A stretch of 64,000 nt of DNA from CAZKKF01 sp964553285 (GCA_964553285.1 CAZKKF010000001.1:1-64000); one strand, 5' to 3'; counted from the stretch's first letter, positions 8,521 through 17,250 are shown. A program made the numbers and translations. Notes: a model not told the origin generated them from the sequence alone.

Positions 8521-9059
8521 TATCGAGATTCGCCTTCAAAGTCTGGCTCCACAATGCCCCATTGCATACTGGAAGGGTTGAGCTTGAGCCATGCGCTCTT
8601 GCCAAATGATGGCCGTGCGGTCATGGGCTCGCTCGGACCCCGATCTGCATAGTTCACAACGATAACATTCCTGTGGCGCGGATTTGGACTTATGTTAATC
8701 GTTTGCGGAGCGATACGATCACCGAGGAGGTAGCCGTCGGAGCCGATGTATCCGCGGTCGGTATTTAGTGCGGCAACGGCGTAGAAGAAGGTGCCAGACC
8801 CACCTCGCTCTTGAGTGATGATGAACACGACATCTTCTGCACCATCGCCGTCAAGGTCGGTTTTTAGCTCATTGCCAAAATAGCGGACATTGCCTCCAAT
8901 CTTTACCCGCTCGCCCTCAATCATATATTCGGCATCCCGATGATTGTCTGCGACAACGGCCTGCTTTTCGTTGTAAATATAGGAGTTGAGGACAAAAAAC
9001 CCTCCCACGACCACGATCAGCACTACCGCAGTTCTCACAAGTATTTTACGCATACGCAA
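8520..9059 (-). CDS. Membrane-anchored exported protein with Asp-rich repeat motif
   Basis: The 179-residue protein has one N-terminal membrane segment (residues 8-27) and an extracytoplasmic domain of about 150 residues. The stretch ELKTDLDGDGAEDVVFIITQ resembles the calcium-binding Asp box of FG-GAP/VCBS-type repeats. Later motifs are GSGTFFYAVAALN and RHRNVIVVNYADRGPSEPM. Related single-domain anchored proteins are common in Parcubacteria, with unknown function. It is the first gene of a two-gene minus-strand operon. Confidence 0.6.
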   Translation of the reverse strand: MRMRKILVRTAVVLIVVVGGFFVLNSYIYNEKQAVVADNHRDAEYMIEGERVKIGGNVRYFGNELKTDLDGDGAEDVVFIITQERGGSGTFFYAVAALNTDRGYIGSDGYLLGDRIAPQTINISPNPRHRNVIVVNYADRGPSEPMTARPSFGKSAWLKLNPSSMQWGIVEPDFEGESR

Positions 9060-9127
9060 AGAATACCATGTTTTTAAGGGCTGGTTTGGGCGGAATAATC
9101 TGGTATGAGTCTGAACTTATCTCAAAC

Positions 9128-9201
9128 TGGCTGCCGGTCAGGGACTCGAACCCCAATTACCTGATTCAGAGTCAGGCGTCCTACCATTAGACGAACCGGC
9201 A
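9128..9201 (-). tRNA. tRNA-Gln (anticodon CUG), CCA encoded
   Basis: On the minus strand the acceptor TGCCGGT pairs with ACCGGCA. The anticodon stem CCTGA/TCAGG holds the loop CTCTGAA with CTG in the anticodon position, which reads CAG. The T-arm has GGTTCGAGTCC. After the discriminator G comes CCA in the genome, unlike the Thr and Ser tRNAs here. A transposase lies just beyond its 5' side. Confidence 0.93.
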
Positions 9202-9569
9202 ATTTATAGCCCTTTTCGGGTACTTTGGGCCAACACAAGATACCTCAAAAAATGGTCGTATTCAAGCTCAAACCTCGCGGCTGTATTTTGCATTTGGGCC
9301 TAAGTAAACTCCCGTGTTGGCCGGGGAGGGGAAATATCTTTTTATATCAATGAAAAATAAGCGGTTTTAACGCTTTTATACTTTTGGTAGCTTAATCTTT
9401 TTATCCAAATACCCCGATTCGTTTTGATGGGTCTATATGACGCCCAAATAAAGCCCTGGGAGAGCGCGGGTGGCTTTTCTCATGCCCGATATATGAATGC
9501 AAAACCAACACAAAGGTTTACTTAACCCGAACTTTGACACCAAATGGCTTTGTTGCTAGCTTTCCCGTG
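9202..9569. repeat. Non-coding upstream region of the transposase, with imperfect inverted repeats
   Basis: No gene is seen in these 368 bases. TAAGTAAACTCCCGTGTTGG (9301-9320) is inverted at 9505-9524, where 16 of 20 positions match. A third CCAACACAA lies at 9230-9238, and GGCCAACAC (9228-9236) is perfectly inverted at 9314-9322. These may be terminal repeats or leftovers of the element carrying the transposase. I could not find a matching right end after the transposase gene, so the element's limits are open. Confidence 0.45.
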
Positions 9570-10526
9570 ATGAGACATTGCCCCGAATGCGGCGGCTCAA
9601 CACAGCGATGGGGCCATACTTCAATCGGCAAACAGCGATTCTTCTGTCCGCTTTGCGCCAAAACATCTATTCGTCGCAGGAAGGATGTGGTGGACAGGAA
9701 CACCGCCCGCGAGCTTGCTCTCTGGCTTACAGGCAAGGCCACTCTCTCCGACTTAGCTGTTGCAAAACACAAAACCAGACAGGCCTTGTGGAAAGAGTTT
9801 CGTCCGCTTTTTTCCAACAGGGAAGTAGAACCTGTTTTCAGGGAAGAAGTGAAGACAAATGTTTTGATCCTGGATGGCACTTATGTGCACGGACACACTC
9901 TTTGTGCTCTCGTTGCCATAGATGAGGATAGAAAAATAAGATGGCGCTTCGCGCCATATGAGTCATATAAAAACTGGTTTCGCTTTCTCTACGACTTTGC
10001 CAAGCCGGAGATCGTTGTCATGGATGGGCAGAAAGGTCTCTTTGCCGCCGCCAAGATGCTATGGCCCACCGTGCCAATACAGCGTTGCCAATTTCACGTC
10101 ATTGCTTTTGCTGTGCAGTACATCGGGCGAAGGCCGCGAGACGATGCGGGCAAGGAACTGCTTCAGGTACTCTACACTCTAAAAGATGCCAAGACTCTCA
10201 ATGAGCGAGATGTTTGGATAGCGAGTTACAGAGCTTGGGAGCACAAATATGAAAAACTCCTTTCGCAGAAAAACCATTCCGGCCGCTTTGTTTATCCCAG
10301 GCACAGAAGTGCAAGGCTTATCATCCGCCGTGCTTTGCCGCACCTCTTTACCTTCTTGGATCATAAGGGTGCGCCGAATACTACCAACCTTGTTGAGGGC
10401 TGGGTAAACGGAGCGGTAGCCGAAGCCTTACGTCTACACCGAGGCTTAAGAGTGCACGAAAAGAAATTTTTGGTGTCTGCCATGCTAAACAAGCTCAACC
10501 AAAAACCCTCGGACAAAGTGGTATAA
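9570..10526 (+). CDS. Mutator/IS256-like transposase with N-terminal zinc ribbon
   Basis: The 318-residue protein opens with a zinc ribbon (CPECGG...CPLCAK, residues 4-33) and a helix-turn-helix-like part. It then has the DDE features of the IS256/mutator superfamily: LILDGTYVHG (first Asp, about residue 107), VVMDGQKGLF then QRCQFHVI (second Asp with the family's C-x2-H signature), and TTNLVEGWVN (the Glu). The zinc ribbon points to the IS1249-like branch. I chose the ATG at 9570, just before the zinc ribbon; upstream TTG codons are in frame but add unconserved residues. The frame looks intact. Its stop codon overlaps the TATAAT of the next gene. Confidence 0.82.
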   Translation: MRHCPECGGSTQRWGHTSIGKQRFFCPLCAKTSIRRRKDVVDRNTARELALWLTGKATLSDLAVAKHKTRQALWKEFRPLFSNREVEPVFREEVKTNVLILDGTYVHGHTLCALVAIDEDRKIRWRFAPYESYKNWFRFLYDFAKPEIVVMDGQKGLFAAAKMLWPTVPIQRCQFHVIAFAVQYIGRRPRDDAGKELLQVLYTLKDAKTLNERDVWIASYRAWEHKYEKLLSQKNHSGRFVYPRHRSARLIIRRALPHLFTFLDHKGAPNTTNLVEGWVNGAVAEALRLHRGLRVHEKKFLVSAMLNKLNQKPSDKVV

Positions 10527-10538
10527 TTGAGGCCAAGC

Positions 10539-11060
10539 ATGACAGCCTTTGGTAAAACAGTAATCTTTGGCACAGCCGTCCTTTTGGCTGCAGGTATCGG
10601 TCTTTACTTCTATTTTCGCGCTCCTGCCGAAGTGCCGGAAGTTGTAGAGGAGGAAATAATAGAAACAGAAGAGGCGAAGAGCGATGTGTGGGCCGGATTT
10701 GAATACATAAGACCAGTTGATTGGCCGCCTGTGGCACAGGTGGTGATTGGGCCTTTTGAGTGCCTGACTGCGGGAGAGGAAACAGCTCGTGCAGGCAGGA
10801 CGGAGCCTAGAGTGATAGACGGCCGCGAATGGTGCGTGACGAAGGTGTCGGAAGGTGCGGCGGGAAGCGTCTATACTCAATATGCCTATGCTACGGAGAG
10901 GGAAGACGGGCGGGTCATAATTTTTACCTGGACATCTCGCGCTCCTCAATGTGCCAATTATGATGAGCTGGAAAGTGTTATTTGCGAGGAGGAAAAAGAG
11001 TCATTCAATGCTGACAGCATATTTTCTGAGTGGTTACAGAGTGAGGGAGTTCCCGATTAG
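10539..11060 (+). CDS. Single-pass membrane protein of unknown function
   Basis: The 173-residue protein has one N-terminal membrane helix (about residues 4-24), an acidic linker (EVVEEEIIETEEAK), and a soluble outer domain of about 120 residues holding three or four Cys (FECLTAG, EWCVTKVSEGAAGS, QCANYDELESVICEEE). A gene of the same design is at 18466, where FECLEEG and TYDN/YDEL-like motifs recur, so the two may be distant relatives. TATAAT at 10522-10527, overlapping the transposase stop, gives a leader of only a few bases. Confidence 0.6.
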   Translation: MTAFGKTVIFGTAVLLAAGIGLYFYFRAPAEVPEVVEEEIIETEEAKSDVWAGFEYIRPVDWPPVAQVVIGPFECLTAGEETARAGRTEPRVIDGREWCVTKVSEGAAGSVYTQYAYATEREDGRVIIFTWTSRAPQCANYDELESVICEEEKESFNADSIFSEWLQSEGVPD

Positions 11061-11247
11061 CCGGTTTGCAAACCGTTCTGCGATTAGAACGCAAAATCAC
11101 CTGCTTCGTGGCAAAGGGGCTTGCTCTAATCAAACACTAAACATGTTACGGCAAAGGGCCTGGTTTTAAGGGATATTTTTGGATAACACCCCAAGGATTT
11201 GAGGCAGTTTGAGAGTGGGACGGGATGGATTTTGGCGATAATTATGG

Positions 11248-11253
11248 TATAAT
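11248..11253 (+). promoter_or_regulatory. -10 box of the Fic gene, predicted leaderless
   Basis: A consensus TATAAT ends six bases before the GTG start of the Fic gene. Transcription normally starts about seven bases after the -10 box, so the mRNA would begin at or next to the start codon. Confidence 0.6.
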
Positions 11254-11259
11254 AAGACT

Positions 11260-11802
11260 GTGAAAAACGTTGACGAAATCAGTAAGGAACGGGCACTTAA
11301 GCTTTTTGGTAGTCCCGAAGTTGAGGGTTTTGAAGTCGGCACCATGAAGGGCTTGCAACAAATTCATGCCTACCTTTTCGGCGGCCTGTATGATTTTGCC
11401 GGTCGGATTCGCGAGAAAAACATAAGTAAGGATAATTTTAAGTTTGCCAACAGCTTATTCTTGAAAGATATTCTGGCAAAGATAGACATGATGCCCGAAG
11501 AGATCTATGAACAGGTCATCGATAAATATGCCGAAATGAATATCGCTCATCCGTTTATGGAAGGCAATGGCCGCAGTATGCGGATTTGGCTTGATCTGAT
11601 CTTGAAAAAACGGCTGAAAAAATGCGTTGACTGGGCGAAGATAGAAAAAAGTGATTATCTCAGCGCCATGATACGTAGCCACGTCAATGATCTGGAAATT
11701 CGCGAGCTTTTGCGCGGGGCTTTAACCGACAAGATAGACGACCGCGAAGTTTATATGAAAGGCATTGAGCAGTCGTACTATTACGAGGAGGCGGATTTCT
11801 AG
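11260..11802 (+). CDS. Fic-domain AMP-transferase, class III (NmFic-like)
   Basis: Fic proteins transfer AMP, or other phosphate-bearing groups, from nucleotides to hydroxyl side chains of target proteins. The 180-residue single-domain protein carries the complete core [16 protein letters not shown] (about residue 97), including the catalytic His. It has the same length and layout as the class III Neisseria meningitidis protein NmFic. In that class a C-terminal helix with the motif (S/T)xxxE(G/N) blocks ATP binding. Here the end reads [11 protein letters not shown], so the inhibitory Glu is kept but the last motif position is Glu instead of Gly or Asn. No antitoxin gene is next to it, which fits a self-inhibited class III protein. 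The start is GTG on a leaderless-type promoter. Targets in NmFic relatives include gyrase and topoisomerase IV; here this is inference only. Confidence 0.88.
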   Translation: MKNVDEISKERALKLFGSPEVEGFEVGTMKGLQQIHAYLFGGLYDFAGRIREKNISKDNFKFANSLFLKDILAKIDMMPEEIYEQVIDKYAEMNIAHPFMEGNGRSMRIWLDLILKKRLKKCVDWAKIEKSDYLSAMIRSHVNDLEIRELLRGALTDKIDDREVYMKGIEQSYYYEEADF

Positions 11803-11982
11803 AGGAAGCCCTTTTAAGGGGAGAAACAACACATATTTGCTTTATCCACACCCCTGTCGCAGGGCAGGGCGGCAGATTGCATATACTTATACATAGCAAT
11901 TTCCAAGATGCGACTGATTCATGTTGCTACGTTTTGCCAAGTTGCGGCAGTACGTGTCTTATAAATTAATTTGATTAATTCT

Positions 11983-13869
11983 ATGAAAAAGTTTATCAAC
12001 GGTACAGGTATCGCTCTGATGCTTGTGCTATTCGGTTTTGCGGGCGTAGGCGATGCGCATGCGGCGGCGTTGCCAAATAGCGCTATTAGAGAAGTGAAGC
12101 TTGAGTACGGCGGTTCTTCCCGCACGCTTGGTACAGACGGGCAAAGCAATCCCGGACACAATGGACAGCTTGCTCCGGTATTGCCGGGAGATAAGGTTAA
12201 TGTGATCGTTACCATAGATAACGAGATTGCGAATTTGGATGTGTCGGATTTTGGTGGAACCGATGCCATAGTATCTACTATTGGCTGGCGCATGTTCTCT
12301 ACCGACCAGATTCTGGATCCCCAATACCAGATCAACAACAGCGGTATAGGTGAAAACCCTGTCTGTTATGGACCGACTATGCTTCTTGAGGTAGAAGATG
12401 GTCTGTATTCAATTGAATTTGAAATCTCTGCAAGTATTGCTCCTGGCGGCGAGCGCAACCTGTATCTGCGCGCGTATGAAGAAGGGGATTGTGGAAGCGA
12501 CGAAGCATGGACAGATGACGGCGGTCCGCAGATATACTGGCGTGCTCTGAACATTCAGTCCCTTGCGGGTGAGTTTGCCGGAGCCGGAAAAGCAGTCTCA
12601 CTGCTTGAAGGAGAGTATAAAGATGTGCTTGTAGTGGACCCTGTTTTAGTTGCTAATATTACCCCCAGTGACGGAAATGCCCCCAAGTGGAATCATGCGT
12701 CCAACCAGGTTGTTTTGGTTGGTTCACACGGAGGAGCACAAAATGGCACGGCGGTTCTACAGACGGTAGGCGATAAGAAAAACACCATCAGGTATACGCC
12801 AGATGATGGGTTCCGTGGAGTTGATGTTGTGCGCTACCATGTGAACGCTGGTAACCTAAACCAGAGCAACAATCCCGGAGGTGTCAACGCTCGTCCCTAT
12901 GACGGAACCATCGTCTTCGTTGTCCTTCCTGAAGGATTGGGCGGAGATGAAAGCGAGTTCGATCTATCAGCGTTCGGTGCACAGACAGTCGGACAGACTA
13001 CCGTGCTCAATGTTCCGGTAGCTCTTACCCTCACCGGTACTGCAAGCGACACTACTACGCCGGTTACGGTCAATATTCCTGCGGGCACTACATTTACCGC
13101 ACAGGATGGCGAGTGGAGTGGCGAACTCTTCTTCACAGCAGAAGAGGTTGATCTGACAGATGACCTTCCGGCAGGTACCGAAGCGGCTATTGAGATAGGT
13201 CTTGGTGAAACTCCCATACTGCTCTCTCAGCCAGTCAAAATTACTTTCGCCGGAAAAGCCGGCAAGAGCGTCGGCTGGTCGCAGGGCGATGGATTTACGG
13301 AGATAGTCAATCCATGTAATTCTCCCACCAATCCGTCTCTCGGAGAGGGTGCGGATTGTAAGATAAACGTAGGCAATGATCTGATAGTGTGGACTCGCCA
13401 CCTTACCACCTTTGCCGTATATCCCGCTCCTCCGGCACCTCCTTCTACAAGCTCACGCGGAAGCGGCGGGGGCGGAGGTCCTGTCTACTGTACGGCACAG
13501 CGCACCACCTTCTGTATGCCGATGCCAGGCAGTGATAACGAGCAGGTATTGACCCAGCTTCGTGCCCAGGTGCAGGCGCTCATGACGCAGTTGGCGGCTC
13601 TTGGAGGCACTGTTCCCGCAGCGCTCCCGGGCACAGTCCGAGATCTCGATCTAGGTTCCACAGGCGCTGACGTAACAGCTCTCCAAAACCTCCTCATGGC
13701 ACAAGGCCACAGCATTCCAGCCGGAGCCACAGGATACTTCGGTACCCAAACTAAGTCAGCTCTCTCCGCATACCAGTCTGCAAACGGTATCTCACCTGCA
13801 GCAGGCTACTTCGGAGCAATCACCCGCGCACAGATGAAAGCGGTCGGGCACGAAGGGCTTTGGTGGTAG
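11983..13869 (+). CDS. Secreted surface protein with C-terminal peptidoglycan-binding domain
   Basis: The 628-residue protein starts with a signal peptide (cleavage expected after GDAHA, about residue 27). The body holds beta-sandwich modules: a first domain up to about residue 200, a cadherin/Big_9-like repeat ending GFRGVDVVRYHVN, and a ZU5-like region with IEIGLGETPILLSQPVKITF and a Cys pair (NPCNSP, ADCKIN). A Gly/Ser linker follows. The last 75 residues form a PG_binding_1 domain (RDLDLGSTGADVTALQNLL...GYFGAITRAQMK) ending GLWW. It should attach to the cell wall and display the N-terminal modules. It is a clear paralogue of the broken gene at 37073, with a near-identical C-terminal layout. 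A strong terminator follows. Confidence 0.85.
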   Translation: MKKFINGTGIALMLVLFGFAGVGDAHAAALPNSAIREVKLEYGGSSRTLGTDGQSNPGHNGQLAPVLPGDKVNVIVTIDNEIANLDVSDFGGTDAIVSTIGWRMFSTDQILDPQYQINNSGIGENPVCYGPTMLLEVEDGLYSIEFEISASIAPGGERNLYLRAYEEGDCGSDEAWTDDGGPQIYWRALNIQSLAGEFAGAGKAVSLLEGEYKDVLVVDPVLVANITPSDGNAPKWNHASNQVVLVGSHGGAQNGTAVLQTVGDKKNTIRYTPDDGFRGVDVVRYHVNAGNLNQSNNPGGVNARPYDGTIVFVVLPEGLGGDESEFDLSAFGAQTVGQTTVLNVPVALTLTGTASDTTTPVTVNIPAGTTFTAQDGEWSGELFFTAEEVDLTDDLPAGTEAAIEIGLGETPILLSQPVKITFAGKAGKSVGWSQGDGFTEIVNPCNSPTNPSLGEGADCKINVGNDLIVWTRHLTTFAVYPAPPAPPSTSSRGSGGGGGPVYCTAQRTTFCMPMPGSDNEQVLTQLRAQVQALMTQLAALGGTVPAALPGTVRDLDLGSTGADVTALQNLLMAQGHSIPAGATGYFGTQTKSALSAYQSANGISPAAGYFGAITRAQMKAVGHEGLWW

Positions 13870-13890
13870 TTCGGAAAAGTTATAATTCAA

Positions 13891-13929
13891 AAAAACAAAC
13901 CCGCCATTTGCTTGGCGGGTTTGTTTTTT
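13891..13929 (+). terminator. Rho-independent terminator
   Basis: The stem CAAACCCGCC (13896-13905) pairs perfectly with GGCGGGTTTG (13914-13923) around an eight-base loop, and six T follow. It ends the surface-protein transcript. Confidence 0.92.
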
Positions 13930-14064
13930 GGGCGAGTGATTGGTGCGTATATCCGGAACGCGTCTTTTTGTGGATAAACCCATTACCGGCAGGGGGTGGT
14001 CGAGTTATAATATGTTCCGCATGATTGAATTACTTCGTCACCCCCGTGTATTTGGGGTTATGAG

Positions 14065-14385
14065 ATGAAAAAACCGGTCATCAAAAGAGCAGCAATCGTC
14101 CCCATCGCGATTATAGTGGGGCTACTTCTCATCTCGCCGATCAGGAATTTTACCATTGACGGGTGGAACGAAAATATCTTGAGCTTCATTATTCTTTGGG
14201 CGATTCCACTCGGAGCACCGCTTCTCATTAATTTTGCAAGAAAAAAAGAGACAGAAAGTTTTGCATGGTCTATTGTTGGCCTTGTTGCCATTTATGTCTT
14301 CGGGCCTATACTTATTGTAGTTTGGGTGCATTCTGTCGTTAGCTTAGTAGGGATTCCATTGATGAATTTTCTAATCAATCATTAA
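14065..14385 (+). CDS. Small multi-pass membrane protein
   Basis: The 106-residue protein has three hydrophobic segments (about residues 8-26, 37-56 and 70-100) and a basic cytoplasmic loop (NFARKKETES). No family is recognised. The Cys-rich gene at 14392 starts six bases after its stop, so the two are probably one transcript. Confidence 0.55.
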   Translation: MKKPVIKRAAIVPIAIIVGLLLISPIRNFTIDGWNENILSFIILWAIPLGAPLLINFARKKETESFAWSIVGLVAIYVFGPILIVVWVHSVVSLVGIPLMNFLINH

Positions 14386-14391
14386 ATAACT

Positions 14392-14559
14392 ATGAAAAAA
14401 CACTATATTTGCACAGGAGGCTGCAGGGGAGTATCGGAGTTTCCCGGCGTGTGCCAAGCTCCCGATTGCGGTAAGCACAACCACGAGCTGGTGGAGTGCC
14501 ATTGTACGGACGGTAAGCACAACGACTTCAAGCCCGCAGAGGAAGGAAGCTCCTCATAA
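14392..14559 (+). CDS. Small Cys/His-rich protein, probable zinc ribbon
   Basis: This 55-residue protein has six Cys (positions 7, 11, 21, 26, 36, 38) and several His (4, 29, 31, 37, 43). The pattern is YICTGGCRG...GVCQAPDCGKH...ECHCTDGKHND, which suits one or two metal sites. From memory, close relatives (KHYICTGGC...) occur widely in Parcubacteria as short orphan proteins without known function. The start ATG follows the upstream membrane-protein stop closely, and no SD is visible. The conserved pattern argues strongly that it is a real gene. Confidence 0.75.
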   Translation: MKKHYICTGGCRGVSEFPGVCQAPDCGKHNHELVECHCTDGKHNDFKPAEEGSSS

Positions 14560-14655
14560 CCCAAGATTTTGGCCAAAACCTGCCCAAAAGCGCTCGTCCT
14601 TGCGCCGGAGGCCCCTTTGTAGTAGAAAGGGGGCCAGAGAGTTGCGTTTGGAAGG

Positions 14656-14677
14656 CCTCGTAAATTGAGGGGTTTTT
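14656..14677 (+). terminator. Probable terminator after the small Cys-rich gene
   Basis: CCTC (14656-14659) pairs with GAGG (14667-14670), followed by GG and five T. A stronger hairpin (14610-14635, GGCCCCTTT with AAAGGGGGCC) lies just upstream without a T run. Together they probably end the 14065-14559 transcript. Confidence 0.5.
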
Positions 14678-14731
14678 CGGCGTTTTGTGCGCGAATATTA
14701 GTAAAAGCGGGATTATTAAATTATAGTAAAA

Positions 14732-16063
14732 ATGAAAAGATTACTTGCTTTGGGGTTGCTGGCAGTACCGTTCGTATTCCCCTGGAACGCAGATGCGGCT
14801 ATACAAATTACGTCAGTCTCTTTAACGCCGGATACGGTTGAAATGGGCGGTGAATTTGACGTATCAGTTACGGTCTTAAGAGACGCGACAGACCACAATA
14901 CTACGCAGGGAAACAACAGCGGAGGTTGTTGGAATAACTGGGTTTACACAACAATAACCATTGACGGGGTTGACCACGAATTCAATCACTTTGGTGCTTA
15001 TTTCACAAGCGGAACTAATACTGAGATTTTCTCTCTGACTGCGCCGCTCGTGGCTGGGCCGTATGACGTAACCGTACAAGTCAATTATGGCGCAGAGCCG
15101 GGTTATGACCATGGCAGCACCTGTGAGGTTTTGACGGAACCCTATCCTCCGGCACCTGTAACGAAGAGTCTTGAAGTTACGGAAGCTCCTTGGATTGTGG
15201 TGTCAAACCTTACCCCTCAGGCTACGACTAGTAGCCCGGGCCAGACTATCAACTACACTGCAACCGTAGAAGTTGGCGGCTACCCGGAAATATGGCAACA
15301 CCTCTGTACCGTGTGGGATGTGTACCCGTTGGCAGACGGTTGGACTGAACAGGTGCAAAGTCCGGCGCAGGGGCCAGGTGCATACGATATCACTTGGTCT
15401 TACCCTATTCCGCTCAGTGCTTCTCCGGCAGATCTTTTTGTGAAGGTTATTGTCTTTGACAAGCCCTGCGATGATTCTGCTATTAGCGGAAGTGAACTGA
15501 ATACTGTTACCTATAACGTTGCTGGCACATTTGCCGTAGTTTCGTTGGAGGTAGGGGAAACTGATAACGGACAGGAGAATCAGCAGCCTGACGAGGATGA
15601 AGACGAGGACGAAGAAGGGGATAATGAGGAAGAAGGAGAGGTAGAGGATGATTCTGAGGTTTCTCCGCTATCATCCGGCCCCCAAGGCTCCAGCAAGCCG
15701 GATTCCAGGCTTGGCGGTGAGGTGCTTGGCGACTCTACAGAAGGAGAAGTTCTCGGCGAATCATGCATTCCTTATATGACCCCCGGCGGACTCATCCGCA
15801 TGGGTGCAAACAACGACCCAGAGCAGGTAATGAAGCTTCAGACATTCCTTAACAAATGGATGAATGCCAGCCTGCCCGTTACAGGCTTCTACGGCCCTCT
15901 CACACAGGCGGCAGTAATGGCTTTCCAGCTCCAGCATGCCGATGAGATTCTCGCCCCCTGGGGACTGACGACTCCGACCGGCATAGTTTATCTCACCACT
16001 TTGCGCTGGATAAACTCCATGGAGTGCCCGGGTGCAGTGTTTGAAATGCCGTCCCTTTCCTAA
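14732..16063 (+). CDS. Secreted surface protein with acidic stalk and C-terminal peptidoglycan-binding module
   Basis: The 443-residue protein has a signal peptide (cleavage after about residue 22, ADAA). Two Ig-like beta domains follow (about residues 23-140 and 150-270), with Cys residues GGCWNN, STCEVL, HLCTVW and KPCDDS. Next comes a highly acidic linker (DEDEDEEGDNEEEGEVEDD, about 290-310) and the GGEVLGDSTEGEVLGESC spacer that often comes before this module in Parcubacteria. The last 90 residues (VMKLQTFLNKWMN...GFYGPLTQAAVMAFQ...YLTTLRWINSMEC) are a peptidoglycan-binding-like domain. It probably displays the Ig-like domains on the wall. A strong terminator follows at 16099. Confidence 0.8.
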   Translation: MKRLLALGLLAVPFVFPWNADAAIQITSVSLTPDTVEMGGEFDVSVTVLRDATDHNTTQGNNSGGCWNNWVYTTITIDGVDHEFNHFGAYFTSGTNTEIFSLTAPLVAGPYDVTVQVNYGAEPGYDHGSTCEVLTEPYPPAPVTKSLEVTEAPWIVVSNLTPQATTSSPGQTINYTATVEVGGYPEIWQHLCTVWDVYPLADGWTEQVQSPAQGPGAYDITWSYPIPLSASPADLFVKVIVFDKPCDDSAISGSELNTVTYNVAGTFAVVSLEVGETDNGQENQQPDEDEDEDEEGDNEEEGEVEDDSEVSPLSSGPQGSSKPDSRLGGEVLGDSTEGEVLGESCIPYMTPGGLIRMGANNDPEQVMKLQTFLNKWMNASLPVTGFYGPLTQAAVMAFQLQHADEILAPWGLTTPTGIVYLTTLRWINSMECPGAVFEMPSLS

Positions 16064-16098
16064 GGCAGGGCATAAGACCGGTCCATTGCGACCAAACA

Positions 16099-16134
16099 AA
16101 AAACCAGGCGGCAAAATTGCCGGCCTGGTTTTTT
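16099..16134 (+). terminator. Rho-independent terminator
   Basis: AAACCAGGC pairs with GCCTGGTTT, continued inward by GGCAA with TTGCC around AA, and a T run follows. Confidence 0.92.
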
Positions 16135-16163
16135 GGTGTCGGATATGACATATTGAAAAGACG

Positions 16164-17150
16164 ATGAGAAGAAGGCTCAAAAACCACTTTGTCCCGCACC
16201 AGGGTAACGACTTCAAGCCCCATTTTGTCCGCGAAAAGAGCCTCGCCATTTTTGCCCTGTGCGTGACGGTGCTGTTTGGCCTGGCCTTCTCCCTGAGGGT
16301 TATCATCACCAAATATCCGGATGCCCTTTCGGCGGTTATCACTTCGGTACTGGTTGACCGCACCAACTCAAACAGGCTGGAAAACAATCTGGCCGCGCTT
16401 GATTTCAGCCCCGTACTGGCGGCCGCCGCCCAGCTCAAAGCGGACGACATGGCCCAAAATGGCTACTTCGCCCATGTGAGTCCGGACGGCAAGACTCCCT
16501 GGCACTGGTTTTCCGAAAGCGGATACGGCTTTGTCTATGCCGGAGAAAACCTGGCCGTCAACTTTGCAGATTCCGAGGATGTGGTGCGCGCCTGGATGAA
16601 TTCCGAAGGCCATCGCGCAAACATTCTCAATGACAGGTTTACCGAGATAGGCATTGCCATAGCTTCCGGCAAGCACAACGGCCGTGACAGTATTTTTGTG
16701 GTGCAAATGTTTGGCCGCCCCGCGCCCCAAGGCGCTTCAACGCGGCCTTCTCCTTCGGACGAGAGCGTGCCCTCCTCCGCGACTATGGCCGAAGAGCCGC
16801 GTGTCTCCGGTGCTGTTGCTGTGGCGGGGGAGCATGAAGTTTTTTATGAAAGTGATATGTTTGTGGCTGTCCAAAACAGCGACCATGCTGATTTTGGAGA
16901 AATAGACACAAAGCCTGTTTTGCGTGCATCTTTTGTGGAAAAGCTCGCCCTTTCGCCGAGGGTGGTATTGAAAGCGATTTATATTTTTGCCGGTCTGGTA
17001 GTCCTGTTTGTTACGGTGCTGTTTGTCATAAAGAAGCCCTCGGACAGGCACACAAAGCATGTGGCCTACGCGCTGGTGCTGCTTGCTCTCATTGCCGCCC
17101 TTTTCTATCTGACATCCGCGCACCTTTTCCCGCAGGTGATTGTTGAGTGA
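16164..17150 (+). CDS. CAP/SCP-domain membrane protein
   Basis: The 328-residue protein begins with a cytoplasmic tail NHFVPHQGNDFKPHFVR, a start often seen in Parcubacteria CAP proteins, and a membrane helix (about residues 30-48). A CAP (SCP/PR1) domain covers about residues 62-190, with LKADDMAQNGYFAHVSPDG, GENLAV and WMNSEGHRANILN; the conserved His and Glu of the CAP cavity are present. A Pro/Ser linker and two C-terminal membrane helices (about 270-290 and 302-322) follow. CAP proteins are extracellular and bind lipids, peptides or wall; bacterial functions are mostly unknown. Confidence 0.83.
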   Translation: MRRRLKNHFVPHQGNDFKPHFVREKSLAIFALCVTVLFGLAFSLRVIITKYPDALSAVITSVLVDRTNSNRLENNLAALDFSPVLAAAAQLKADDMAQNGYFAHVSPDGKTPWHWFSESGYGFVYAGENLAVNFADSEDVVRAWMNSEGHRANILNDRFTEIGIAIASGKHNGRDSIFVVQMFGRPAPQGASTRPSPSDESVPSSATMAEEPRVSGAVAVAGEHEVFYESDMFVAVQNSDHADFGEIDTKPVLRASFVEKLALSPRVVLKAIYIFAGLVVLFVTVLFVIKKPSDRHTKHVAYALVLLALIAALFYLTSAHLFPQVIVE

Positions 17151-17207
17151 GAATATGCGCCCTGATCTCTCCATTATAGCATACCTGGTCTAAAAAATCA
17201 AGTGCTT

Positions 17208-17236
17208 AAAATACGCCTAAAATCGGGCGTATTTTT
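17208..17236 (+). terminator. Rho-independent terminator
   Basis: AAAATACGCC (17208-17217) pairs with GGCGTATTTT (17226-17235), followed by T. It ends the CAP gene and lies just before the -10 box of the next gene. Confidence 0.8.
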
Positions 17237-17250
17237 GCTATCATTTGAAT

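Noticed and set aside
15580..15768. Minus-strand open frame rich in Ser and Pro
   Set aside because: It is the antisense of the acidic Asp/Glu linker of the surface protein and has no promoter or ribosome binding site.
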